Below, piece by piece: positions 7,207 to 15,208 of a DNA stretch of 15,471 nucleotides. The notes beneath the pieces were generated by a model. The model had not been told where the DNA came from, did not search any database, and was given only the letters and a program-made list of their open reading frames with translations. The position numbers were made by a program, and so were the translations under genes. Each line of letters begins with the position of its first letter. Positions within the stretch are counted from its first letter, which is position 1. Source of the DNA: Comamonadaceae bacterium (GTDB lineage Bacteria > Pseudomonadota > Gammaproteobacteria > Burkholderiales > Burkholderiaceae_C); contig CANIRI010000021.1 of assembly GCA_947469815.1 (NCBI GenBank), positions 1 to 15,471 of the forward strand, written 5' to 3'.

Positions 7207-8460
7207 CTACATTTGATCGATCATGACCTGCCCGAAACCGGAGCAACTGACCTGCGTGGCCCCCTCCATCAGACGGGCAAAGTCATAAGTTACTTTTTTG
7301 CTCAATATGGCCTTTTTCATGGACACGATGATCAGATCCGCGGCCTCGACCCAGCCCATATGGCGCAACATCATTTCTGCTGAAAGAATCTCTGAGCCGG
7401 GATTCACGTAGTCTTTGCCCGCATACTTTGGCGCGGTTCCGTGCGTGGCCTCAAACATCGCCACGGTATCGCTCAGGTTGGCGCCGGGTGCAATTCCGAT
7501 GCCGCCAACCTGCGCAGCGAGCGCGTCCGACACATAGTCGCCGTTCAGGTTCAGGGTCGCAATCACGCTGTATTCCGCCGGGCGCAGCAGAATTTGTTGC
7601 AAAAATGCATCGGCAATGCTGTCTTTTACCGTGATTTCGCGGCCCGTCTTCGGATTTTTGAACTTGCACCAGGGTCCGCCGTCAATCATTTGGGCGCCAA
7701 ACTCGCGCTGTGCCAGCGCGTACGCCCAATCGCGGAACCCACCCTCGGTGAATTTCATGATGTTGCCCTTGTGCACGATGGTCAAGCTGGGCTTGTCGTT
7801 GTCAATCGTGTACTGCAAAGCCTTTCGCACGAGGCGCTCCGTACCTTCGCGGGACACCGGCTTGACGCCGATGCCGGAGGTGTTGGGGAACCGGATTTTG
7901 GTAACGCCCATCTCCTCCTGCAAAAACTTGATCAGCTTTTGCGCCTTGGGCGACTCGGCTTCAAACTCGATACCGGCGTAAATATCCTCGGAATTTTCCC
8001 GGAATATCACCATATCGGTCTTGTGCGGTTCTTTCACCGGGCTGGGCACGCCGGTGAAATATTGCACCGGCCGCAAGCACACATACAAATCCAGCTCCTG
8101 GCGCAGGGCCACGTTCAGGGACCGGATGCCGCCACCGACGGGCGTGGTCAGTGGGCCTTTGATGGAGACCACGTAATCACGGATCGCGTGCAGGGTTTCT
8201 TCGGGCAACCAGACGTCAGGGCCATACACGTGGGTCGATTTCTCACCCGCAAAAACCTCCATCCAGGCAATCTTGCGCTTGCCGCCATAGGACTTGGCAA
8301 CCGCCGCGTCAACCACCTTGATCATCACCGGCGTGATGTCCAGCCCCGTACCGTCACCCTCGATATAGGGAATGATGGGTTGATCCGGCACGTTCAAAGA
8401 CATGTCCGCGTTGACGGTGATTTTTTGGCCGTGGGCCGGAATTTTGATGTGTTGGTACAT
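7207..8460 (-). CDS. icd: NADP-dependent isocitrate dehydrogenase
   Basis: Icd oxidises isocitrate to 2-oxoglutarate and CO2 with NADP+ in the TCA cycle. The 417-residue protein has the length of the E. coli enzyme (416). Motifs are [10 protein letters not shown] (30-39), [20 protein letters not shown] (102-121) with Ser114 matching E. coli Ser113, the site phosphorylated by AceK, then [10 protein letters not shown]. The substrate and metal region [25 protein letters not shown] and the NADP region [20 protein letters not shown] follow, in order. It lacks an obvious Shine-Dalgarno before the ATG. It is transcribed away from the DUF192 gene, with about 100 bp between the two starts, and ends at its own terminator. 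The conserved Ser114 means kinase control is possible, but aceK is not in the window. Confidence 0.98.
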   Translation of the reverse strand: MYQHIKIPAHGQKITVNADMSLNVPDQPIIPYIEGDGTGLDITPVMIKVVDAAVAKSYGGKRKIAWMEVFAGEKSTHVYGPDVWLPEETLHAIRDYVVSIKGPLTTPVGGGIRSLNVALRQELDLYVCLRPVQYFTGVPSPVKEPHKTDMVIFRENSEDIYAGIEFEAESPKAQKLIKFLQEEMGVTKIRFPNTSGIGVKPVSREGTERLVRKALQYTIDNDKPSLTIVHKGNIMKFTEGGFRDWAYALAQREFGAQMIDGGPWCKFKNPKTGREITVKDSIADAFLQQILLRPAEYSVIATLNLNGDYVSDALAAQVGGIGIAPGANLSDTVAMFEATHGTAPKYAGKDYVNPGSEILSAEMMLRHMGWVEAADLIIVSMKKAILSKKVTYDFARLMEGATQVSCSGFGQVMIDQM

Positions 8461-8510
8461 GGTTGGCTTGCTTTTGTGATGGTGGTCATCAATGTCGGAC
8501 GCTGCGGAGA

Positions 8511-8516
8511 ATTCTA
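8511..8516 (-). promoter_or_regulatory. Possible -10 element for icd
   Basis: TAGAAT on the minus strand lies about 50 bases before the icd ATG in the divergent icd/DUF192 gap. A CTGACA hexamer lies further upstream, but the 21-base spacing is too long for a standard promoter. The call rests on the -10 alone. Confidence 0.3.
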
Positions 8517-8561
8517 TTCCTGAAAATTACGCGATACTGTCAGCGAAGCCCTTGATGCCCC

Positions 8562-9047
8562 ATGACCCTGCCCGCCAAAAGCCTCCTCTCACCCGCTCGC
8601 CGCTCGTGGCTGATAGCCGCCCTGGCACTGGTCGGCTTCGGCTTGGCGCACGCACAAAAGCCTCAAACCAGCTTGCCCCGGGCCGCGCTCAGCATTGGCA
8701 TGTACCGTATTGACGCCCAAGTCGCGACCACCAGCGAACAACACGCCACCGGGCTGATGTTCCGCACCGACATGCCGCAGCAGGAGGGCATGCTCTTCGT
8801 CTTTGAGCGGCCAACCCAGCAATGTTTTTGGATGAAAAACACCCTGATCCCCTTAGCCGTGGCTTTTGTTGCCGACGACGGAACCATCGTCAACCTCGAC
8901 GAGATGAAAGCCCAAACCCTCAATGCCCACTGCTCGGAAAAGCCGGTGCGCTATGTGTTGGAAATGAACACCGGCTGGTTTTCCAAAAAGGGCCTGAAAG
9001 CCGGCAACAAGCTCCAAGGCCAGCCCTTCGATTCCGCACAACCATAA
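8562..9047 (+). CDS. Exported DUF192 family protein, function unknown
   Basis: The family is widespread and has no established biochemical role. The 161-residue protein has an N-terminal signal peptide: basic residues (Arg13-Arg14), a hydrophobic core at about 15-29, and a likely cleavage after Ala-His-Ala at 31. The mature part is the DUF192 domain, seen as GLMFRTDMPQQEGMLFVF, FWMKNTLIPLAVAFV, GTIVNLDEM and a C-terminal VLEMNTGWF...GLKAGNKL. The protein should act in the periplasm. The ATG at 8562 is the only start that includes the whole signal peptide; ribosome binding is weak. The gene stands alone between divergent icd and convergent sodB and ends inside a shared terminator. Confidence 0.92.
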   Translation: MTLPAKSLLSPARRSWLIAALALVGFGLAHAQKPQTSLPRAALSIGMYRIDAQVATTSEQHATGLMFRTDMPQQEGMLFVFERPTQQCFWMKNTLIPLAVAFVADDGTIVNLDEMKAQTLNAHCSEKPVRYVLEMNTGWFSKKGLKAGNKLQGQPFDSAQP

Positions 9048-9073
9048 AAAAACCGGCCCAAGGGCCGGCTTTT
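9046..9073. terminator. Bidirectional terminator shared by the DUF192 gene and sodB
   Basis: A CCGGCCC/GGGCCGG stem with a two-base AA spacer (effectively a tight loop) is flanked by seven A on the left and four T on the right. On the minus strand this gives seven T after the stem, a strong terminator for sodB. On the plus strand the four T give a weaker one for the DUF192 gene. The DUF192 TAA stop runs directly into the A tract. Confidence 0.88.
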
Positions 9074-9092
9074 CTGGGCTGAGCCCCCGCAC

Positions 9093-9674
9093 TCAGGCGA
9101 AATTGGCCTGCGCGAATTCCCAATTCACCAATTTATCCAAGAACGCCTCGACAAATTTGGGGCGCATATTGCGGTAGTCGATGTAGTAAGCGTGCTCCCA
9201 CACATCAACCGTCAACAAGGCCTTGTCAGCGCCAGTCAGCGGTGTACCGGCGGCACCGGTATTGACGATATCCACCGAACCATCGGCCTTTTTGACCAGC
9301 CAGGTCCAGCCGGAGCCGAAATTACCGACGGCGGATTTGACAAACGCCTCTTTGAAGGCCGCGAAGCTGCCCCACTTGGCATCAATCGCTGCAGCCAACG
9401 CGCCAGTGGGAGCGCCGCCGCCGTGCGGCTTCATGCAATGCCAGAAAAAGGTGTGGTTCCAAATTTGGGCCGCGTTGTTGTAGATACCGCCGCTGGACTT
9501 GCGGATGATGTCTTCGAGTGACATCGCTTCAAACTCAGTGCCTTTTTGCAGGTTATTCAGGTTCACCACATACGCGTTGTGGTGCTTGCCGTGGTGAAAC
9601 TCCAGCGTCTCTTGGGAGTACACGGGGGCCAGGGCGTCGATGGCGTAAGGCAGTGCGGGAAGGGTGTGTTCCAT
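9093..9674 (-). CDS. sodB: Superoxide dismutase, iron type
   Basis: SodB converts superoxide to hydrogen peroxide and oxygen in the cytoplasm. The 193-residue protein has the length of E. coli SodB. The four metal ligands are visible: His27 (in EFHHGKHH), His74 (WNHTFFW), Asp157 and His161 ([13 protein letters not shown]). Gln70 in [13 protein letters not shown], together with FGSGWTWLV, is the pattern of the Fe rather than the Mn enzyme; metal type by motif alone is a prediction. An AGAGGAA ribosome binding site lies five bases before the ATG. It follows xseA by 49 bases on the same strand and may have its own promoter there. It ends at the shared terminator. Confidence 0.97.
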   Translation of the reverse strand: MEHTLPALPYAIDALAPVYSQETLEFHHGKHHNAYVVNLNNLQKGTEFEAMSLEDIIRKSSGGIYNNAAQIWNHTFFWHCMKPHGGGAPTGALAAAIDAKWGSFAAFKEAFVKSAVGNFGSGWTWLVKKADGSVDIVNTGAAGTPLTGADKALLTVDVWEHAYYIDYRNMRPKFVEAFLDKLVNWEFAQANFA

Positions 9675-9713
9675 GGATTCCTCTAGTTAATGGGTAACAG
9701 TTTGAAAGCGCAG

Positions 9714-9719
9714 ATTGTA
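9714..9719 (-). promoter_or_regulatory. Possible -10 element for sodB
   Basis: TACAAT on the minus strand matches five of six consensus bases and lies five bases beyond the xseA stop, about 40 bases before the sodB ATG. No good -35 is seen. If real, it would give sodB a short leader of roughly 30 nucleotides, independent of xseA. Confidence 0.35.
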
Positions 9720-9723
9720 GAAA

Positions 9724-11031
9724 TTATTTGGTCTCGACGCTGAGGGTCTGCACGGTCAGCCTTCCATCGTGCATGTGCGCACGCAAGCGCTGCCCCGGCT
9801 GGACCCCTTGCGCGCTGCCCACGCCGCGACCATCCACATCGGTAAGCCACGCGTAGCCGCGCGCCAAAACCAGCGAAGGATCCAGCAACCCGAGGCGCAG
9901 GGCAGCGGCATCCAGCCGGGTGGTGTGCCCGGTGACCATCTTCGCGACCGCGCGTTCCAGAGTCTCTGTTGTGCGAAGAAGCCGCGCAGCACCTTGCGAC
10001 AGACCCGCCTGCGCGGCGAATGCGACACGGTGCTCGCAATCGCGCAGCCTCTGCCGCATCGCGTGCACACCCGCCGAAGGCCTGGCGATCCGCGCTTGCA
10101 GGGTGTCCAGGTGCTGCGCCTCGCGATCAAGCGCCCGCAAGCTCACCGCCTGCAGGCGCTGCGCTGCGTCGTCCACCGCGTCGCGCCACAGCACGGTTGG
10201 CTGCGCCGCCATCTCGGCCGCCGCGGTGGGCGTGGGTGCGCGCAGATCGGCGACAAAATCAGCAATCGTGAAGTCAGTTTCATGGCCAACGCCGCTGACC
10301 AAGGGAACCGGACTCTGCGCGATCACCTGCGCCAAGGTCTCGTCATTGAAGGCCCACAGGTCTTCCATCGACCCGCCGCCACGCACCAACAAAATCACAT
10401 CGATAGGGCCATGCGCAGTGGCCTGCAAACGGTAGATTTTTTGCAGCGCGGCGCAGAGTGCCTGGGGCGCGGCCTCACCTTGCACGGCCGCAGGTACGAC
10501 TGTTACGGGAATATGGGGCACGCGCCGCTGCAAGGCCGACAACACGTCGTGCAAGGCGGCGGCGCCCAGCGAAGTGACCACGCCGATACCACGTACCAAA
10601 TTTGGCAGCGGGCGTTTGCGCTGCGCATCAAAAAGACCCTGCGCCTGCAAGCGCGCCTTGATCTGGACAAAGCGCTCAAACAAGGCACCCTGCCCGGCCC
10701 GACGCATCGCCTCCACGACCAGTTGCAACTCGCCGCGCTGCTCGTACACACCCAAACGCCCTTGGAGCTCGACCTGATCCCCATCGCGTGGACTGAAATC
10801 GAAGGCGGTAGCTACCCGCTTGAAGGCTGCGCAGCGGATCTGCCCCGTGGCGTCCTTGAGGTTGAAGTAGCAGTGTCCGCTGGCTGCGCGCACGAATCCG
10901 CTGATCTCACCGCCCACCCGCACCGGGTTGAACTGCGACTCCAGGCTGGTGCTGATGGCCTTGCACAAGGCCCCCACCTCCCACATGCGCAGCGGCGAGT
11001 TGCCTGTAGCAGGCTGCTCTTCGGAGTTCAA
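9724..11031 (-). CDS. xseA: Exodeoxyribonuclease VII large subunit
   Basis: XseA with the small subunit XseB (not in the window) degrades single-stranded DNA from both ends. The 435-residue protein shows the N-terminal OB fold (about 16-110; VRVGGEISGFVRAASGHCYF then NLKD), then IGVVTSLGAAALHDVL (149-164), LLVRGGGSMEDLWAFND (214-230) and GVGHETDFTIADFVADLRAP (247-266), the conserved catalytic region. A long helical/coiled-coil stretch and a C-terminal RGYAWLTD segment follow. The start is uncertain. TTG at 11031 follows an in-frame stop directly and gives the usual tail before WEVGALCKAI; the next candidate is the ATG at 10986, which is less likely. Neither has a clear ribosome binding site. 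The gene is divergent from exbB. Confidence 0.96.
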   Translation of the reverse strand: MNSEEQPATGNSPLRMWEVGALCKAISTSLESQFNPVRVGGEISGFVRAASGHCYFNLKDATGQIRCAAFKRVATAFDFSPRDGDQVELQGRLGVYEQRGELQLVVEAMRRAGQGALFERFVQIKARLQAQGLFDAQRKRPLPNLVRGIGVVTSLGAAALHDVLSALQRRVPHIPVTVVPAAVQGEAAPQALCAALQKIYRLQATAHGPIDVILLVRGGGSMEDLWAFNDETLAQVIAQSPVPLVSGVGHETDFTIADFVADLRAPTPTAAAEMAAQPTVLWRDAVDDAAQRLQAVSLRALDREAQHLDTLQARIARPSAGVHAMRQRLRDCEHRVAFAAQAGLSQGAARLLRTTETLERAVAKMVTGHTTRLDAAALRLGLLDPSLVLARGYAWLTDVDGRGVGSAQGVQPGQRLRAHMHDGRLTVQTLSVETK

Positions 11032-11109
11032 TCAGGGGACTTTCTGTGGAGAGGTCAGGGAAGTGCGGAGTAAAGGGCAGCGGCTGAACCGGGTGCCAGC
11101 AAGTCGCAA

Positions 11110-11137
11110 TTTACATCGCCAAGGCACACGCCATAAT
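11110..11137 (+). promoter_or_regulatory. Promoter of the exbB-exbD-lpxK-ycaR-kdsB operon
   Basis: TTTACA (11110-11115) and CATAAT (11132-11137) are separated by 16 bases; each matches five of six sigma-70 consensus bases. Transcription would begin near 11144, about 25 bases before the exbB start. This promoter also supports the TTG start of exbB, because any earlier start would lie upstream of the transcript. Confidence 0.6.
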
Positions 11138-11168
11138 TGCAGTTGCGCAACCCGCCGAAAGCACCACC

Positions 11169-11792
11169 TTGCTGTCCATCATACAAGCCGCCGGTTGGCC
11201 GATCTGGCCGCTTATCGTGTGCTCGGTACTGGCCCTGTCCATCATCATCGAGCGATTTGTGAATCTGCGCACCGCGCGCGTGGCACCGCCCAATCTTTTC
11301 AACAACATCATCACCCGCGCCCGCGCCAAAGCCCTGACCAACGAAGAGATTGCGGCCTGGGAAACGGGCTCCCTGCTGGGGATGGTGCTGTCCAGCCCGC
11401 TGCGGTTTTTGCAGGAACATCCCCGCTGCTCGGAAGAGGAATTGAAAGAGGCCATGCAAAACGCCGGGCAAGAAGCAGCCATGCGCCTGGATCAATACCT
11501 CTCCGCCCTGGGCACCATTGCATCGGTAGCGCCCCTGCTCGGGCTGCTCGGCACCGTGGTCGGCATGATTGAGATATTTGGCGCACAAGGCACCGCGGGT
11601 GCTATTGCGAACCCGACCCAGCTGGCGCAAGGCATCTCGATGGCCCTGTACAACACCGCCTTCGGTTTGGCGGTTGCCATTCCTGCGCTAATTTGCTGGC
11701 GCTATTTCCGCAACCGGGTCGACGCCTACTTGCTGTCCTGGGAAATCCAGGGCGCGCAGTTGCTCGGGCAACTCAAATCGCTGCGCCGCTGA
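11169..11792 (+). CDS. exbB: MotA/TolQ/ExbB proton channel family protein
   Basis: ExbB-type proteins form the pentameric inner-membrane channel that couples proton flow to movement of a partner. The 207-residue protein has a first transmembrane helix near residues 9-27 (WPIWPLIVCSVLALSIIIER), a cytoplasmic loop, and the family signature near 115-140 (LGTIASVAPLLGLLGTVVGM) leading into helix 2. A third helix follows at about 160-180 (YNTAFGLAVAIPALICWRYF). The start is a TTG at 11169, set by the promoter position and the N-terminal LSIIQAAGWPIWP sequence; GAAAG lies seven bases upstream. exbD follows after 15 bases. No tonB, tolA or tolB is present, so whether it serves TonB-like transport or another envelope task is open. 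Confidence 0.92.
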   Translation: MLSIIQAAGWPIWPLIVCSVLALSIIIERFVNLRTARVAPPNLFNNIITRARAKALTNEEIAAWETGSLLGMVLSSPLRFLQEHPRCSEEELKEAMQNAGQEAAMRLDQYLSALGTIASVAPLLGLLGTVVGMIEIFGAQGTAGAIANPTQLAQGISMALYNTAFGLAVAIPALICWRYFRNRVDAYLLSWEIQGAQLLGQLKSLRR

Positions 11793-11807
11793 GTCCGCTG
11801 CGTGCCC

Positions 11808-12260
11808 ATGAAATTTCGCCGCCGCCGCGCAGAGGAGCCCGAGATCAATTTGATCCCGTTTATCGACGTTTTGTTGGTGGTGCTGATCTTTTTGATGCTC
11901 TCCACCACCTTCAACCAGCTCACGCAAATCCAAATCACGCTGCCCACGGCCAACACCGAGAAGCAAAACACAGCACCGGAAACGCTAACCTTGACCATCC
12001 AGGCCGACGGACGCTACAGCCTGAATCAGCAAGCGATCAAAGCGACCACGGTCGCGGACATCCAAGCCGCATTGCAGTCGGCGCAGATCGGACCGCAAAC
12101 GGTGCTCGTCATCGCCGCTGACCAAAACGTGCGCCACCAGTCGGTGGTCTCTGCCATGGAAGCGGCGCGGCGCAGCGGCCTGAGCCGCGTGACCTTCGCC
12201 GCGCAATCCAGCGCGACCGCGAGCAATAAAGCGGCAGACAAACGCAGCAGCGCCAAGTAA
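11808..12260 (+). CDS. exbD: Biopolymer transport protein ExbD/TolR family
   Basis: ExbD partners ExbB: a single transmembrane helix carries an Asp needed for proton coupling, and a periplasmic domain follows. From the ATG at 11808 the product has 150 residues. It has a basic cytoplasmic start (KFRRRR), then EINLIPFIDVLLVVLIFLML with the membrane Asp at residue 20, and a periplasmic domain containing LTIQADGRYSLN and VLVIAADQNVRH. The Ala/Ser/Lys-rich end is probably disordered. A GTG six bases earlier is an alternative start adding two residues; neither has a strong Shine-Dalgarno. The TAA stop overlaps the lpxK ATG by one base, so lpxK translation is probably coupled to it. Confidence 0.93.
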   Translation: MKFRRRRAEEPEINLIPFIDVLLVVLIFLMLSTTFNQLTQIQITLPTANTEKQNTAPETLTLTIQADGRYSLNQQAIKATTVADIQAALQSAQIGPQTVLVIAADQNVRHQSVVSAMEAARRSGLSRVTFAAQSSATASNKAADKRSSAK

Positions 12261-13309
12261 TGGCACCAGCGCGCCCCAACCCCGCGGAGACCGGTTCCTG
12301 GCTGCGCAGATCGTGGCAAACGCGGGGGCTCGTCAGCGCCATGCTGTGGCCGCTGTCGCTGGTGTACGGCGCTGTGGGGGCGATGCACCGGCAGCTGTAT
12401 CGCTCTGGAATACGGTCGGTGACCCGCGTAGGTATTCCGGTGATCGTGGTTGGAAACGTCACCGCAGGTGGCGGCGGCAAGACGCCAACCGTCATGGAAA
12501 TTACCACTCACCTGCGCGGGCGCGGGCTGCGGGTGGGCGTGGTCTCGCGCGGCTACGGGCGGCGCACTTCGGGTTGTGTAGAGGTGCAGCCCGACGACTC
12601 GTCCGACACCTGCGGGGACGAACCGTTACTACTTAGGCGCACCTTAGACATCCCGGTCTTTGTCCACGCCAACCGCGCCCACGCGGCGCAAACGCTGCTC
12701 GCGCGCCACCCGGACACCCAGGTCATTGTGTGTGACGATGGCCTGCAGCACTACGGGCTGTATCGCGACATCGAGGTATGCGTAATCGATGCGGAAGGTT
12801 TCGGAAATAAGCGGCTTTTGCCTGCAGGCCCGATGCGACAACATTGGCCGCCCGCGCTGGTGCATTCAGCGGGCCAGGATGCCACCCGAACCTTGCTGTT
12901 GCACACCGCAGGTGCAGCCTGGCCCGGGCGATTCAGCGCCCACCGCCGCCTGGCAACGCAACTGACAGACGCCAATGGACAGACGCGCGCCATGATCGCG
13001 CTGGCAGAAGGCAGCCAGCCCATCGTCGCGATTGCGGCCATCGCGAAACCGGAGGCATTTTTTGCCATGCTGCGGCTGCAGGGTCTGACGCTGGCGTACA
13101 CCCTGGCGCTGCCCGACCACGACGACTTCAGCCAATTCGCCCGACATGCGTCCGCATTCCCCTTCGGGGCTGTGCTGATTTGCACCCAAAAAGATGCCGC
13201 CAAACTCTGGCCGCAGTGCCCGCAGGCGCTGGCTGCGGTTCTGGAGCAGCGCAGCGAGCCCGCATTCTTCCAAGCCCTGGATGCGCTGCTCCAAGCCAGG
13301 CCCGCCTGA
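12260..13309 (+). CDS. lpxK: Tetraacyldisaccharide 4'-kinase
   Basis: LpxK phosphorylates the 4' position of the lipid A disaccharide at the inner face of the inner membrane, the sixth step of lipid A synthesis. The 349-residue protein has a hydrophobic N-terminal segment (about 24-42, [18 protein letters not shown]) that anchors it. The Walker A motif is [13 protein letters not shown] (65-77), followed by SRGYGRR (96-102), DEPLLL (120-125) and DDGLQH (159-164) with the catalytic Asp, and [11 protein letters not shown] around 183-193. The C-terminal half is more divergent but retains IAKPEAFF and DHDDFS. It starts one base inside the exbD stop codon and is 17 bases upstream of ycaR. Confidence 0.96.
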   Translation: MAPARPNPAETGSWLRRSWQTRGLVSAMLWPLSLVYGAVGAMHRQLYRSGIRSVTRVGIPVIVVGNVTAGGGGKTPTVMEITTHLRGRGLRVGVVSRGYGRRTSGCVEVQPDDSSDTCGDEPLLLRRTLDIPVFVHANRAHAAQTLLARHPDTQVIVCDDGLQHYGLYRDIEVCVIDAEGFGNKRLLPAGPMRQHWPPALVHSAGQDATRTLLLHTAGAAWPGRFSAHRRLATQLTDANGQTRAMIALAEGSQPIVAIAAIAKPEAFFAMLRLQGLTLAYTLALPDHDDFSQFARHASAFPFGAVLICTQKDAAKLWPQCPQALAAVLEQRSEPAFFQALDALLQARPA

Positions 13310-13312
13310 AAC

Positions 13313-13318
13313 TATCAT
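13313..13318 (+). promoter_or_regulatory. Possible -10 element for ycaR
   Basis: TATCAT matches five of six consensus bases and ends eight bases before the ycaR ATG. No -35 is seen, and no Shine-Dalgarno is present. It may be chance; the gene can equally be served by the operon promoter. Confidence 0.2.
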
Positions 13319-13326
13319 CTAGCCCT

Positions 13327-13509
13327 ATGGATACCAAACTACTTGAACTGCTGGTCTGCCCCGTGACCAAAGGCCCCCTTGAATATGACCGCGAAGCGCA
13401 AGAGCTGATCTCGCGCAGCGCCCGCCTGGCCTACCCGGTGAAGGACGGTATTCCGGTTTTGCTGGAGAGCGATGCCCGGCTTATGAGCGACGAGGAACTC
13501 GGACTTTGA
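13327..13509 (+). CDS. ycaR: Trm112/YcaR family small protein (UPF0434)
   Basis: The 60-residue product has exactly the length of E. coli YcaR. It shows [20 protein letters not shown] at the start and [13 protein letters not shown] in the middle, the two diagnostic blocks. The CPVTKGPL block retains only one Cys of the metal-binding pair seen in eukaryotic Trm112. The bacterial protein has no established enzymatic role; it sits between lpxK and kdsB across many proteobacteria, which hints at a lipid A/KDO link. No Shine-Dalgarno is visible. Its stop codon overlaps the proposed kdsB TTG start (TTGA), so the two are probably translationally coupled. Confidence 0.93.
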   Translation: MDTKLLELLVCPVTKGPLEYDREAQELISRSARLAYPVKDGIPVLLESDARLMSDEELGL

Positions 13510-14288
13510 TCGAAGCCGTGCCGACGCGATTCACCGTGCTGATTCCGGCGCGGCTGGCGTCCACCCGGCTTCCCAACAAACCGCTGGCCGACATTGGCGG
13601 CTTACCCATGGTGGTGCGAGTGGCGCAGCGGGTACGCAGCGGCGTTCCCGCTGGTGTGCGCATCGTGGTGGCAGCCGACCACGCTGACATTCTGAGCGCA
13701 TGTACAAGCCACGCGGTGGAAGCTGTTCTGACGCGCGTCGACCACGTCTCCGGCAGCGACCGCTTGGCGCAGGCCTGCGATCTGCTGCAGCTGAACGACG
13801 ATGAGATCGTGGTCAACGTGCAAGGCGACGAGCCGTTAATTGATCCGGCCCTGGCGCTGTCGGTGGCCCATCTGCTGGAGCAGCATCCGCAAACCGCGAT
13901 GGGGACTGCGGCGCATGCCCTGCACAGCATGGAAGACTTTCATAACCCCAACATCGTCAAGGTCGTCGTAGATGCGTCCGGGCATGCGATGTACTTCAGC
14001 CGCTCGCCGATTCCCTGCTGGCGCGATGGGTCGGTGGCGCAAGAGGCAGCGACGTTGCCCGCGCTGCGGCACATTGGTATCTACGCCTACCGGGCGGCAT
14101 TTCTGCGGCACTTTCCACTGCTCAGCCCTGCACCCCACGAACAGGCCGAAGCGCTGGAGCAACTGCGCGCGCTGTGGCACGGCTACCGGATCGCGGTGCA
14201 CATCAGCGATGCGGTTCCACAGGGCGGTGTGGACACGGCCCAGGACCTGGAACGGGTGCGGGCCCACTTTGCACAACACGGGATTTAA
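13506..14288 (+). CDS. kdsB: 3-deoxy-manno-octulosonate cytidylyltransferase (CMP-KDO synthetase)
   Basis: KdsB activates KDO with CTP to CMP-KDO, the donor for the inner core of LPS. The 260-residue protein has the nucleotide-binding start [20 protein letters not shown] (13-32), then [23 protein letters not shown] (82-88), [11 protein letters not shown] (103-113) and [13 protein letters not shown]. The start is uncertain. TTG at 13506 overlaps the ycaR stop and has AGGA nine bases upstream; GTG at 13518 would give a shorter start, close to the usual length, but with only a weak binding site. Coupled translation favours 13506. The lpxK-ycaR-kdsB order places KDO activation beside lipid A assembly. 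Confidence 0.95.
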   Translation: MIEAVPTRFTVLIPARLASTRLPNKPLADIGGLPMVVRVAQRVRSGVPAGVRIVVAADHADILSACTSHAVEAVLTRVDHVSGSDRLAQACDLLQLNDDEIVVNVQGDEPLIDPALALSVAHLLEQHPQTAMGTAAHALHSMEDFHNPNIVKVVVDASGHAMYFSRSPIPCWRDGSVAQEAATLPALRHIGIYAYRAAFLRHFPLLSPAPHEQAEALEQLRALWHGYRIAVHISDAVPQGGVDTAQDLERVRAHFAQHGI

Positions 14289-14307
14289 CCGCTGCATCGG
14301 CTCCGGT

Positions 14308-14336
14308 GCACGCTGATGCCAGCGTAGGCTGCGTGC
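14308..14336. repeat. Inverted repeat after kdsB
   Basis: GCACGC and GCGTGC flank an internal hairpin with arms ACGCTG and CAGCGT around ATGC; the two structures share bases and are alternatives. No T run follows directly, so this is not a typical intrinsic terminator. The remaining gap up to adk has a run of seven A near 14371 and no promoter I would defend. Confidence 0.4.
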
Positions 14337-14361
14337 TATTCTCTAAACGACAGCGCCTTAG

Positions 14362-15110
<749 letters not shown>

Positions 15111-15120
15111 GATGGTGGGC

Positions 15121-15149
15121 TTGCAAAAACCTGTAAACTGGTTAAAAAT
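15121..15149 (+). promoter_or_regulatory. Possible lexA promoter
   Basis: TTGCAA (15121-15126) lies 16-17 bases before an A/T-rich hexamer in TTAAAAAT (about 15143-15149). The matches are moderate. Its overlap with the first LexA box would explain repression. Confidence 0.4.
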
Positions 15150-15153
15150 ACAG
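15138..15153 (+). promoter_or_regulatory. LexA box 1 (SOS operator)
   Basis: CTGGTTAAAAATACAG fits CTG-N10-CAG exactly, with the A/T-rich centre of beta- and gammaproteobacterial SOS boxes. It overlaps the putative promoter and lies about 55 bases before the lexA ATG. Confidence 0.88.
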
Positions 15154-15156
15154 TAA

Positions 15157-15172
15157 CTGTCCAAAACGACAG
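15157..15172 (+). promoter_or_regulatory. LexA box 2 (SOS operator)
   Basis: CTGTCCAAAACGACAG fits CTG-N10-CAG exactly and starts 19 bases after box 1. Its centre is less A/T-rich, which may make it the weaker site. Two boxes in front of lexA is the classical arrangement for autoregulation. Confidence 0.85.
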
Positions 15173-15208
15173 TTGTGGTTTTGTGTAGCACCCTCTATTG
15201 GAGTCGCC

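Noticed and set aside
7213..7224. TGATCGATCA palindrome at the 3' end of icd as an operator
   Set aside because: It lies inside the icd coding sequence (codons for Ile-Asp-Gln) and a ten-base palindrome of this kind is expected by chance.
7441..8523. Plus-strand open frame of 360 codons antisense to icd
   Set aside because: Icd is full length and near-canonical; the antisense frame shows no domain and has no ribosome binding site.
9769..11073. Plus-strand open frame of 434 codons antisense to xseA
   Set aside because: XseA has conserved motifs along its whole length. The antisense product is Gln/Arg/His-rich with no family features, as expected for a shadow frame.
15131..15153. CTGTAAACTGG...CAG read as a LexA box from 15131
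   Set aside because: The spacing from the first CTG to CAG is 17, not 10. The correct box begins at 15138.
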